From contig CAWKCG010000012.1 in assembly GCA_963847965.1 (NCBI GenBank), positions 186,001 through 250,000 on the forward strand: a stretch of 64,000 nt of DNA, given 5' to 3'. The notes beneath the pieces are model-generated. The model did no database searches and was not told the DNA's origin. It worked only from the letters and a program-made list of their open reading frames with translations. Shown in pieces: positions 15,801 through 23,613 of the stretch; within the stretch, counting starts at the first letter, position 1; each line of letters starts with the position of its first letter. This DNA comes from Palsa-504 sp963847965. GTDB lineage: Bacteria > Actinomycetota > Actinomycetes > Streptosporangiales > Streptosporangiaceae. A program made the translations under genes and the position numbers.

Positions 15801-17204
15801 GTGATCTCGCAACCGTACCCCTACAGGCGGCATGAGCTGGCCGAACCCGACTGGCGCCGGTTCCCCGGCTGGGCCGGGGTGTCCGGGCAGGACTGGGAAT
15901 CCGCGCAGTGGCAGCGCGCGCACTGCGTCAAGAACACCAGGCAGCTGCGCCAGGTCACCGGGCCGGGGCTGGCGGAGGAGTTCTTCGCCGACCTCGAGCG
16001 CGACCAGCGCGAGCGGGCCACGATGTCGATGCTCCTGCCGCCGCAGATGCTCAACACGATGGTCCCGTCGCTGTCCCCCGCCGACGCCGGGTTCACCGAG
16101 GCGTTCTACGCGGACCCGGTGCGCAGGTACATGATCCCGGCGTTCAGCGACCGGCGGGAGGACTGGCCGTCCCACCCGTACGCGCAGCGCGACTCGCTGC
16201 ACGAGGCCGAGATGTGGGCGGTCGAGGGCCTGACCCACCGCTACCCCACCAAGGTCCTCGCCGAGCTGCTCCCGACCTGCCCGCAGTACTGCGGCCACTG
16301 CACCCGCATGGACCTGGTCGGCAACCCGACCCCGGTGACCGACAAGCACAAGTTCGCGCTCACGCGGGAAGACCGGCTCGGCGCGATGCTGTCCTACCTG
16401 CGGAGCACGCCCGGCGTGCGCGACGTGGTGGTGTCCGGCGGGGACGTGGCCAACCTGCCCTGGCCGCGGCTCGAGGCGTTCGTGGCCGCGCTGCTCGAGA
16501 TCGACTCGATCAGGGACATCCGGCTGGCCAGCAAGGCGCTGATGGGGCTGCCGCAGCACTGGCTGTCCGACGAGGTGCGCGCGGGCATGACCCGGCTCGC
16601 CACGACGGCGCGCGAGCGCGGCGTGAGCATCGCCATCCACACCCACGTGAACTCGGCCCAGTCGGTGACGCCGCTGGTCGCGAAGGCCGCGAAGGCCATG
16701 CTGGAGGCCGGCGTCCGCGACGTGCGGAACCAGGGCGTCCTGCTGCGCGGGGTGAACGACAGCGCCACCGCCCTGCTCGACCTGTGCTTCGCGCTGCTCG
16801 ACGGGGCGGCGATCATGCCCTACTACTTCTACATGTGCGACATGATCCCCGGCAGCGAGCACTGGCGGCTGACGGTGGCCGAGGGCCAGGCGCTGCAGGA
16901 AGCGATCATGGGGTACCTGCCGGGGTTCGCGACGCCGCGGATGGTCTGCGACGTGCCGTACGTGGGCAAGCGCTGGGTGCACCAGGTGGCCAGGTACGAC
17001 ACCGAGCGCGGCATCTCGTACTGGACCAAGAACTACCGCACCGCCCTCGAGCAGGACGACGAGCTGGCGCTCAGCCGCGAGTACCCCTACTACGACCCGA
17101 TCTACATGCTGCCGGAAGCCGGGCAGGCCTGGTGGCGTGCCCAGGGGCCAGGCCGCGAGCCGGCGCCGCGCAGCCGGTCAGGATCGCTGGTAGCGGCGGG
17201 ATAG
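15801..17204 (+). CDS. kamA: KamA-family radical SAM lysine 2,3-aminomutase
   Basis: 467 residues from GTG 15801, ribosome site GGAAGG. The radical SAM cluster motif CxxxCxxC is CPQYCGHC (Cys160, 164, 167). Typical KamA stretches follow: DVVVSGGDVANLPW, IAIHTHVNSAQSVTPLVAKA, VRNQGVLLRGVNDSA and MPYYFYMCDMIPGSEHWR. The PLP Lys is probably K390 in DVPYVGKRW; the Gly-rich loop of clostridial enzymes (GGGGK) is changed here to PYVGK. It would turn L-lysine into L-beta-lysine, the entry step for KamDE. Divergent from the kdd operon with shared control DNA. The extreme 3' end overlaps the convergent acetyltransferase gene by 27 bases. Confidence 0.88.
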   Translation: MISQPYPYRRHELAEPDWRRFPGWAGVSGQDWESAQWQRAHCVKNTRQLRQVTGPGLAEEFFADLERDQRERATMSMLLPPQMLNTMVPSLSPADAGFTEAFYADPVRRYMIPAFSDRREDWPSHPYAQRDSLHEAEMWAVEGLTHRYPTKVLAELLPTCPQYCGHCTRMDLVGNPTPVTDKHKFALTREDRLGAMLSYLRSTPGVRDVVVSGGDVANLPWPRLEAFVAALLEIDSIRDIRLASKALMGLPQHWLSDEVRAGMTRLATTARERGVSIAIHTHVNSAQSVTPLVAKAAKAMLEAGVRDVRNQGVLLRGVNDSATALLDLCFALLDGAAIMPYYFYMCDMIPGSEHWRLTVAEGQALQEAIMGYLPGFATPRMVCDVPYVGKRWVHQVARYDTERGISYWTKNYRTALEQDDELALSREYPYYDPIYMLPEAGQAWWRAQGPGREPAPRSRSGSLVAAG

Positions 17205-18224
17205 CTCGTCCAGGTGCTGCCTGACCGACGGCCATTCGGCCGCGGTGATGCTGAAGCGCGCCGAGTCGCGCGGAGCCAGGTCCGTACTGAGCCGGTGCGC
17301 GCGCAAGATGCCCTCGAACGTCGCCCCGATCCTGGCCATCGCGTCCCGCGACCGCTGGTTCCGCGCGTCGGTGTGCAGGCACACCGAGCGCACCTGCCAG
17401 GTCTCGAAGGCGTGCGTCAGCATGAGGCGCTTCATCTCGGTGTTCGCGCCGGTCCTGACCGCCCCGGGGCTCAGCCAGGTGTAGCCGATCTCGCAGGTGT
17501 CGGGGCCGCTGGGCCGGGCTTCGGCGTCGGGCCACGGCCAGTAGTCCAGGTCGAAGAACCGCGTCGAGCCGATCACCGCGTCGTCTTCGGCCCGGACCAC
17601 GGCGAACGGCACCGCCTGGCCGCTGTCGGCGGCCGCGAGCGCGGCCTCGATGTACTGGCGGACCTGGGCCTCGTCCTGCGGCACCGGGGACCAGCGGTAC
17701 AGTTCCGCGCCGCCCTCGGACGCGGCGAGCAGCCCGGGCGCGTGCCCGTGCGATAGCGGCTCGAGCCGGATCACCTTGCCGATGAGCGCTAGCCCCGGGG
17801 GGACGACCCCTGGGGCCGCTCGTTCCATGTACCGGCCGCGGGGCTGGGTGAAGCCGAAGGACCGGTACAGCCCGTGCGCGTCCGACGTGTGCAGCATCCA
17901 GCGCCACCCGGAACCAGGGCCGTCCTCGATCATCGCCCGCACGAGAGCCTTGCCCAGGCCCGCGCCCCGGTGACCGGGCAGCACGTACACGTCGGCCAGG
18001 TAGGCGGTCCCGCCGTCGCCGAACGCGCGGGCGAAGCCGACCATGGCCCCTGACCGGTCGTAGGCACCCACCACGCGCCAGGCCGAGGCGATCTGGCGGC
18101 TGATGTCCTCGCCGTCGCGCCACCGGGCCCAGTAGGCCTCGGTGGTCAGGAACGAGATCGCCGCCGCCACGTCCACCCGGGCCCGGTCGTCGTCGATCTC
18201 GTAGTCACCAACGACCGTACGCAT
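17178..18224 (-). CDS. Tandem GNAT acetyltransferase (two fused domains)
   Basis: 348 residues from ATG 18224, with GGAGGT six bases upstream. The first GNAT domain (residues ~5-150) has the acetyl-CoA loop GHRGAGLGKALVRAMIE (84-100) and SFGFTQPRGRYMERA. The second (~150-345) begins LIGKVIRLEPLSHGHAPGLL and looks like the RimJ/RimL type (GYTWLSPGAVRTGANTEMKR, ARNQRSRDAMARIGATFEGI). In known proteins these are separate enzymes; the fusion joins two N-acetyltransferase activities with unknown substrates. It is divergent from the MocR gene, 56 bp away, and may be its target. Confidence 0.87.
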   Translation of the reverse strand: MRTVVGDYEIDDDRARVDVAAAISFLTTEAYWARWRDGEDISRQIASAWRVVGAYDRSGAMVGFARAFGDGGTAYLADVYVLPGHRGAGLGKALVRAMIEDGPGSGWRWMLHTSDAHGLYRSFGFTQPRGRYMERAAPGVVPPGLALIGKVIRLEPLSHGHAPGLLAASEGGAELYRWSPVPQDEAQVRQYIEAALAAADSGQAVPFAVVRAEDDAVIGSTRFFDLDYWPWPDAEARPSGPDTCEIGYTWLSPGAVRTGANTEMKRLMLTHAFETWQVRSVCLHTDARNQRSRDAMARIGATFEGILRAHRLSTDLAPRDSARFSITAAEWPSVRQHLDELSRRYQRS

Positions 18225-18268
18225 CACGGCACCTCCGAAGGACCCGCTACCTAGCCTCAAAAAATGTT

Positions 18269-18282
18269 ACAGTACATACTGT
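18269..18282. promoter_or_regulatory. Inverted repeat ACAGTA-CA-TACTGT at the mocR start
   Basis: A perfect six-base inverted repeat ends on the GTG start codon of the MocR gene. The neighbouring sequence repeats ACATACTG directly (18273-18280 and again from 18285). MocR/GntR proteins bind such short direct and inverted repeats between divergent genes, so this is probably the operator controlling both mocR and the acetyltransferase gene. The surroundings (CAAAAAATGTTACAG) are AT-rich like a promoter. Confidence 0.6.
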
Positions 18283-19666
18283 GAACATACTGGTACGATA
18301 TCGCCCGCAGGGCGGGACCGCCAGGGAGATTTCGGCCAGCGTGGAGGCGGGCGTGCGCAGCGGGCAGCTCGGTCCGGGCGACCGGCTCCCCCCGGTACGC
18401 GAATTGGCCAGCCAGCTCGGCGTCAGCCCGACCACGGTCGCGGCCGCCTACGGCGACCTGCGCCGGCGCGGCATCACCGCCGGCGCGGGCCGGGCGGGCA
18501 CGCGGATCCGCTCCGCTCCCCCGGTCAGCACCCGCGGGTACCTGCGGGCGCAGGCGGGCGCGCGCGACCTCATCAGCGGCGGCCCCGATCCGGATCTGCT
18601 CCCCGACCTGCCCGCCCGGCCCGCCGCACGGCCTGCGCGGATGTACGCGCAGGCGCCCGTCATGCCGCGGCTGCGCTCGCTCGCCGCGGAGCAACTGCAG
18701 GCCGATGGCATCGACGCGACCAGCCTGATCGTCACCGGCGGCGCGCTGGACGGCATCGAGCGGGTGCTGGCGACCTGGCTCACGCCCTCGGACCGGGTCA
18801 TCGTCGAGGACCCGGGCCACGCGGTGACCTTTGACCTGGTGGCGGCCATGGGCTTCACCGCGGTCCCCGTCCCGGTCGACGACCTGGGCATCCGCCCGGC
18901 CGAGCTCGCGGCCGCGCTCGCCAGGGGCGCCGGCGCGCTGATCGTCACCCCCCGCGCCCAGGCCGCCACCGGCGCCGCATGGTCGGCCGGCCGGGCCGCC
19001 GCGATCGCCGAGGCGCTGCGGCGCTACCCATCGATCGGGGTCATCGAAGACGACCACGCGGGCCCGGTGGCGGGCGCACCCGCGTTCACCGCGTGCGCCG
19101 GACGCAGCCGCTGGGTCACCATCCGCTCGGTGTCCAAGTCGCTCGGGCCGGATCTGCGGCTGGCGGTCGTCGCCGGGGATGAGGCCACGATCGCGCGGGT
19201 CGCGGGGCGGCAGGCGCTCGGCACGGGCTGGGTGAGCTACGAGCTGCAGAGCCTGGTCGCCGACCTGTGGGCCGACCCGTCGGTCCCGCGCGCGCTGGCC
19301 AAGGCGGCGCGGGTGTACGGCGCCCGGCGCGAGGCGCTCCGCGCCGCCCTGCGCGAGCACGGGATCGGCGCGACCGGGCGATCCGGCCTCACCTGCTGGG
19401 TCCAGGTCTCCGACGAGGAGGGCGTCGCGTCCCGCCTGGCCGGGTCGGGCTGGGCGGTGGCACCGGGCCAGCGGTTCCGCATCGCCGCGCCGCCGGGCGT
19501 CAGGATCTCGTTCTCCACCCTGGACTCCTCGGACGCCCCCGCGTTCGCCGCCGACTTCGCCCGCGCGCTCCGGTACCGGGCATCCCGCCTGGACTTAGAG
19601 CGTACATGCCAGCTCGCAGTCCGGCTTGTCCCGCCTACAGCTCGACCTGACCGGTCACACAGGTGA
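18281..19666 (+). CDS. MocR-type GntR regulator with aminotransferase domain
   Basis: 461 residues from GTG 18281; no leader is needed if transcription starts at the codon, as the operator sits on it. Residues ~10-75 are the GntR helix-turn-helix (GDRLPPVRELASQLGVSPTT, VAAAYGDLRRRGI). The rest is an aspartate-aminotransferase fold: VTGGALDGIERVLATWL, VEDPGHAVTFDLV, and the PLP Lys in SVSKSLGPDLRLAVVAGD. Such proteins sense PLP or an amino compound and regulate neighbouring genes. It probably controls the divergent acetyltransferase gene and itself. Its 3' end overlaps convergent phzF by 32 bases. Confidence 0.9.
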   Translation: MNILVRYRPQGGTAREISASVEAGVRSGQLGPGDRLPPVRELASQLGVSPTTVAAAYGDLRRRGITAGAGRAGTRIRSAPPVSTRGYLRAQAGARDLISGGPDPDLLPDLPARPAARPARMYAQAPVMPRLRSLAAEQLQADGIDATSLIVTGGALDGIERVLATWLTPSDRVIVEDPGHAVTFDLVAAMGFTAVPVPVDDLGIRPAELAAALARGAGALIVTPRAQAATGAAWSAGRAAAIAEALRRYPSIGVIEDDHAGPVAGAPAFTACAGRSRWVTIRSVSKSLGPDLRLAVVAGDEATIARVAGRQALGTGWVSYELQSLVADLWADPSVPRALAKAARVYGARREALRAALREHGIGATGRSGLTCWVQVSDEEGVASRLAGSGWAVAPGQRFRIAAPPGVRISFSTLDSSDAPAFAADFARALRYRASRLDLERTCQLAVRLVPPTARPDRSHR

Positions 19667-20465
19667 CGGTGCCGCCGGCCACCCAGATCGCGCCGTCGGC
19701 ATCTCGGGAGATGTGGACCCGGCCGGAGCGGCCGAGTGCGGTGCCCTGGCTCGCCACGTAGGGCGCGGTGGCCCGGCCCGTCCGCAGCAGCCACGCCGCC
19801 AGCGAGGCGTTCAGGCTCCCGGTGACCGGGTCCTCGGCCGTGACTCCGTCCTTGGGGAAGAACGCCCGCACCTCGAACGCGGCCGGCGACCCGGCCGGGT
19901 AGGGTCCCACGACACCCAGGTCGAGGTCGGTTGCGCCGGGTTTGACGGCCAGCACCGCATCCGCGCTGTCCAGCAGCACGGCGACCCAGCCCGGGCCGTT
20001 GTCGGCCCAGGACGCGTCCACGATGGCGGAGGAGTCGAGGCCCAGCACCGACGCGATACGCGCCTGCAGTTCGCTGTCCACCGGGCCGTCCCGCAGCACC
20101 GGCGGCGCCGCGAAGGCCAGCCCGTCCGCCGTCCAGCGCAGCCTCACCAGCCCCGCACCGCACTCCTGCACCATCACGTCGGGCTGGCGCGGCGTGCCGC
20201 CGGCGGCCAGCCACGCGTGGCAGGTCCCGAGGGTGGGGTGCCCGGCGAAGGGCAGTTCGGCCGCGGGCGTGAAGATCCGCACCCGGTAGTCCGCGCCGGG
20301 GTCGCCGGGCGGCAGCACGAACGTGGTCTCGGACAGGTTCGTCCAGTTGGCGAAGCGCTGCATCTGCTCGGCGGATAGCCCGTCACCGTCGAGGACCACC
20401 GCCACCGGGTTCCCCTGGTACGGGGTTGAGGTAAACACGTCCACTTGACTGAACGGCCGGGTCAT
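19635..20465 (-). CDS. PhzF-family isomerase
   Basis: 276 residues. It opens with SQVDVFTSTPYQGNPVAVVL, the standard PhzF start, followed by FANWTNLSETTFVLPP with the catalytic Glu, PAAELPFAGHPTLGTCHAWL, and the C-terminal EDPVTGSLNASLAAWLL. These proteins form two-lobed diaminopimelate-epimerase-like folds. PhzF itself isomerises a phenazine precursor, but most family members are of unknown substrate. No phenazine genes are nearby, so no pathway is assigned. Confidence 0.92.
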   Translation of the reverse strand: MTRPFSQVDVFTSTPYQGNPVAVVLDGDGLSAEQMQRFANWTNLSETTFVLPPGDPGADYRVRIFTPAAELPFAGHPTLGTCHAWLAAGGTPRQPDVMVQECGAGLVRLRWTADGLAFAAPPVLRDGPVDSELQARIASVLGLDSSAIVDASWADNGPGWVAVLLDSADAVLAVKPGATDLDLGVVGPYPAGSPAAFEVRAFFPKDGVTAEDPVTGSLNASLAAWLLRTGRATAPYVASQGTALGRSGRVHISRDADGAIWVAGGTVTCVTGQVEL

Positions 20466-20519
20466 GAGCCCACGCTAGCCCATGGGATCTCGCGCGTGCC
20501 TCACCTGCCGTCACGGCAC

Positions 20520-20558
20520 CCGGCCCGCGGCCCCGGCCCGCGGCCCCGGCCCGCGGCC
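20520..20558. repeat. Three perfect tandem copies of a 13-bp unit
   Basis: CCGGCCCGCGGCC is repeated at 20520-20532, 20533-20545 and 20546-20558 between the VOC and phzF genes. Each unit contains GGCCCGCGGCC symmetry. It is probably a short slippage-prone microsatellite. Confidence 0.8.
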
Positions 20559-20576
20559 GCCTCGCGCTGGGCGCGC

Positions 20577-20975
20577 TCAGTCCCGCGCGCTGAGCACGCA
20601 GAACTCGTTGCCTTCGGGGTCGGCCATGACGACCCAGGTCGCCGTGGCGGGATCCTGCCCGACGTCGACGCGCCTGGCGCCGAGCGCCTCGAGCCGGCGC
20701 ACCTCGCTCTCCTGGTCGCCGTCGGCCGGCGGAGCCAGGTCGATGTGCAGCCGGTTCTTGACTGCCTTCCCCTCGGGCACGGGCACGAAGACCAGGCCCG
20801 GGCCCTGCTCGAGCACCGGGATGTCCTGCGTCTCGTCCAGCGCGTGCGGCGGGACCACGGCTACCTCGTCGTCGGCCTCGAAGGCAACGACCCAGCCGAG
20901 CGCCTCCGCCCACCAGCGGCCCTGGGCCTTGATGTCCCTGCCGTCCACGACGACCGAATACCAGCGGATGCTCAT
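20577..20975 (-). CDS. VOC-family (glyoxalase/bleomycin-resistance fold) protein
   Basis: 132 residues with two beta-alpha-beta-beta-beta modules: MSIRWYSVVVDGRDIKAQGR, WWAEALGWVVAFEAD, then NRLHIDLAPP and WVVMADPEGNEFCVLS. The ending MADPEGNEFCVL is characteristic of the vicinal oxygen chelate superfamily. The His in RLHIDL and the Glu in GNEFCV are likely metal ligands. Specific activity cannot be told; many members are of unknown function. It stands divergent from the O-methyltransferase gene. Confidence 0.9.
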   Translation of the reverse strand: MSIRWYSVVVDGRDIKAQGRWWAEALGWVVAFEADDEVAVVPPHALDETQDIPVLEQGPGLVFVPVPEGKAVKNRLHIDLAPPADGDQESEVRRLEALGARRVDVGQDPATATWVVMADPEGNEFCVLSARD

Positions 20976-21058
20976 GGGGACGAAGGTAGCCCACGCACCG
21001 GCCCGCCTGCGCGCGGCTGCCTCGCGAACACCGACGTCCTGCCTATAGGTTTGCCCCT

Positions 21059-21718
21059 ATGGCACGCCGAACCGAGCAGATCAGCCTGCACCTCAACGCC
21101 TACCTCACCGCGCACAGCAGCCCGCCGGACGCGGTGCTGAGGGAGCTGGCGAACGAGACCACTGACCTGTTCCCGAACGAGTCCGGTCTGCAGATCGCCC
21201 CCGAGCAGGGCACCTTCATGACCATGCTCACGCAGTTGACCGGGGTCAGCTCGGCCATCGAGATCGGCACCTTCACCGGTTACTCCTCGATCTGCATTGC
21301 CCGCGGGCTCCAGCCCGGCGGGCGGCTGCTCTGCTGCGACATCAGCGAGGAGTGGACCTCGGTGGCCAGGAAGTACTGGGAGAAGGCGGGCCTGGCCGAC
21401 CGGATCGAGCTCCGGCTCGCCCCGGCCATGGACACGCTGGCCTCGCTGCCCGACGAGGAGCTGTTCGACCTGGCCTTCATCGACGCCGACAAGAGCGGCT
21501 ACCTCGGCTACTGGCGGCAGGTCGTGCCCCGGATCCGCGCGGGCGGGCTGATCATGGTCGACAACACGTTCTCGCACGGCCGGGTGATCGACGCGGGCAA
21601 CGATAATCCCGCCGTGATCGCGGTCAGGGACTTCAACGACCACGCCGCCGCCGACAACCGGGTCAACCTGGTCATGGTCCCCATCGGCGACGGGCTGACG
21701 CTGGCCCGCAAGAAGTAA
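21059..21718 (+). CDS. Class I SAM-dependent O-methyltransferase (caffeoyl-CoA/catechol type)
   Basis: 219 residues. The SAM-binding motif I is AIEIGTFTGYSSICIARGL, motif II LLCCDISEEW, and the metal/acceptor region FIDADKSGYLGYWRQVVP. A final strand LIMVDNTFSHGRV precedes NVV-type loop residues (VNLVMVPIGDGLTLARKK). This matches the small divalent-metal-dependent family 3 O-methyltransferases. The acceptor is unknown, probably a vicinal diol or catechol. Its promoter is in the 83-bp space shared with the VOC gene. Confidence 0.92.
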   Translation: MARRTEQISLHLNAYLTAHSSPPDAVLRELANETTDLFPNESGLQIAPEQGTFMTMLTQLTGVSSAIEIGTFTGYSSICIARGLQPGGRLLCCDISEEWTSVARKYWEKAGLADRIELRLAPAMDTLASLPDEELFDLAFIDADKSGYLGYWRQVVPRIRAGGLIMVDNTFSHGRVIDAGNDNPAVIAVRDFNDHAAADNRVNLVMVPIGDGLTLARKK

Positions 21719-21850
21719 CCTTGGCCTCTAGCGTCTCCCCATCCCCCGCCGTTACGCCACCCACCCGGTCGGCCACCCAATGGAAGCGGCAACCAACCAG
21801 AAGCGTTAGGACGTGACAACCATCGAGTTCCGGACTGCCCAGACCGGAGG

Positions 21851-22639
21851 TTAGCCGGCCTGGTTTTCTTCCAGGGCGCCGCCGAGGTAGAGCGCGCCGA
21901 TCTCAGGGTTCTCCAGGACCTCGCGGCCGGTGCCCGACAGCCGGACGCGCCCGCTTTCCATCACCACGCCGTGACTGGACAGGCGCAGCCCGGCCCGGGC
22001 GTTCTGCTCGACGAGCAGGATCGTGGTCCCCGCGGCGCTCATCTGCCTGACCGCGTCGAACACCGTCCGGCCGATCTTCGGCGCCAGGCCCATCGACGGC
22101 TCGTCGAGCAGCAGCAGCCTGGGCTCGAGCATGAGCGCCCGGGCGAATTCGACCAGCCGTTGCTGCCCGCCGGACAAGCTGCCGGCCTTCTGCCTGGCCC
22201 ATCCGGCAATCTGCGGGAAGACGTCGAATACGGCCTCGACCCGGCGGGCGGTCAGCGCCCGGTCGGGCAGGATGTACCCGCCGAGCTCGATGTTCTCCCG
22301 GACCGTCATGTCGCGGAACAGGCTGTGGTTCTGCGGCACCTGGACCACGCCCAGCTGCAGGATCTGGCGCGGCGACCGGCCGACCAGGTTCTGCCCGTCA
22401 AGGAGCATCGACCCGAGCCGCGGCCTGAGCAGCCCGCTGATCGCGGCCATCAGCGTCGATTTGCCCGCGCCGTTGGGCCCGACCACGCAGGTGATCCCGC
22501 CCTGGGCCACCTCGAGGGATACCCCGCGGAGCACGTCCCCGCCGCCGTACCCGGCCACCAGGCCTTCAATCCTGAGTACCGAACGGGCGGTGGTGCCCGG
22601 CCCAGGTTCCTGCGCCGGGCTATCGGCCGGCCGGGTCAC
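21851..22639 (-). CDS. livF: Branched-chain amino-acid-type ABC importer, ATPase LivF
   Basis: 262 residues. Walker A GPNGAGKST, Q-loop near VQVPQNHSLFRDMTVREN, signature SGGQQRLVEFARAL and Walker B LLLLDEPSMGLAPK are all present. LivF pairs with LivG on the cytoplasmic side of LivH/LivM. The start overlaps livG's stop by four bases. The first 20 residues (PADSPAQEPGPGTTARS) are an unusual hydrophilic extension. Last gene of the operon; no clear terminator hairpin follows. Confidence 0.93.
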   Translation of the reverse strand: MTRPADSPAQEPGPGTTARSVLRIEGLVAGYGGGDVLRGVSLEVAQGGITCVVGPNGAGKSTLMAAISGLLRPRLGSMLLDGQNLVGRSPRQILQLGVVQVPQNHSLFRDMTVRENIELGGYILPDRALTARRVEAVFDVFPQIAGWARQKAGSLSGGQQRLVEFARALMLEPRLLLLDEPSMGLAPKIGRTVFDAVRQMSAAGTTILLVEQNARAGLRLSSHGVVMESGRVRLSGTGREVLENPEIGALYLGGALEENQAG

Positions 22640-23388
22640 GCGCCCTCCTCGCCGATCTCGGCTACTTCCTCCTCGTCGGTGGTGTCCTCACCGAGGTAGG
22701 CGTCAAGGACCCGGCGGTCGGCGCGGACGATGCCGGGCGGCCCGGTGGCGACCACGGTGCCCGAGTCGAGCACCGTCACCTGGTCGCAGAGCCCCATCAC
22801 GAACTCCATGTTGTGCTCGACGATGAGGAACGTCACCCCGGCCGCGTTCAGCTCGCGGATCCGGGCGGCGATCTGGTTGACCAGCGTCAGGTTCACCCCG
22901 CCGGCCGGCTCGTCGAGCAGGACGATGGCGGGCTCCGCGACCAGGACGTAGGCCAGTTCGAGCAGCTTGCGCTGGCCGTAGGAGAGCGTGCCCGCGAGCG
23001 CGGCGTGATGCCCGGCGATGCCGACGAACTCAAGCTGCTCCATCGCCTGCTTCCTGGCGGCGCTCCGCCCGTGCCTGGAGGGAACCAGCATGTTCTCCAT
23101 GACGGTGAGGCTGGCGAAGATCCTGGTCAGCTGGAAGGTGCGGCCGATGCCGAGCGCGAAGACCTTGTCCGGGGCGATGTTGGTGATCTTGCGCCCGGCC
23201 AGGTAGACCTCGCCCGCGTCCGCCTTGGCGTACCCGGTGATCACGTTGAACAGGGTGGTCTTGCCGGATCCGTTCGGGCCGATCAGCCCGGCCACCTCGC
23301 CCTGGCCGACCTCCACGGTGCAATCGTCGAGCGCCTGCACGCCGCCGTAGGCCTTGCGCACCCCGTCCGTCCGCAGCAGCACGCTCAC
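22636..23388 (-). CDS. livG: Branched-chain amino-acid-type ABC importer, ATPase LivG
   Basis: 250 residues, GTG 23388. Walker A GPNGSGKTT, signature LSYGQRKLLELAYVL, Walker B AIVLLDEPAGGVN, H-loop VEHNMEFVMGLCD. The LSYGQ variant is normal for LivG. Its ribosome site GGGGAGAGCGCA and start codon are the last bases of a dispersed repeat (copy B). It energises uptake with LivF. The 118-bp gap to livM, filled with repeat DNA, is unusual in an operon whose other joints overlap. Confidence 0.93.
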   Translation of the reverse strand: MSVLLRTDGVRKAYGGVQALDDCTVEVGQGEVAGLIGPNGSGKTTLFNVITGYAKADAGEVYLAGRKITNIAPDKVFALGIGRTFQLTRIFASLTVMENMLVPSRHGRSAARKQAMEQLEFVGIAGHHAALAGTLSYGQRKLLELAYVLVAEPAIVLLDEPAGGVNLTLVNQIAARIRELNAAGVTFLIVEHNMEFVMGLCDQVTVLDSGTVVATGPPGIVRADRRVLDAYLGEDTTDEEEVAEIGEEGA

Positions 23389-23613
23389 TGCGCTCTCCCC
23401 GCTCGCTCTGCTTTCCCGCTCGCCTCCGGGCGCCTTTTGAAGCGTCTCCTTCCCTCGTCGCTCCTTACGTCGCTCCTCAGTCCGGGCGACGCCGGCGCCC
23501 TTTGGCTCACTGTGCTCTCCCCGCTCGCCTCCGGGCCGCCTTCAAGGCACCTCCTTCCCTCGTCGCTCCTTCGTCGCTCCTCAGTCCAGTCGGCGCCGCG
23601 GCCCTTTGGCTCG
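23386..23613 (-). repeat. Dispersed repeat type 1, two tandem copies (livM/livG junction)
   Basis: Copy C (23510-23613) and copy B (23386-23509) follow one another on the minus strand. Both begin G(A/T)GAGCCAAAGGGC-like, share GGACTGAGGAGCGACG and GAGGGAAGGAG, and end GAGGCGAGCGGG..CAGTGAGC. The end of copy C gives the livM stop; the end of copy B gives the livG start GTG. The translated tail of livM (SQRAAAPTGLRSDEG) uses a different frame from the kamD tail made by copy A. Confidence 0.85.

Noticed and set aside
15801..17204. kamA as part of beta-lysine antibiotic biosynthesis
   Set aside because: No peptide-synthetase or streptothricin-type genes nearby, whereas Kdd, KamDE and Kal are all catabolic.
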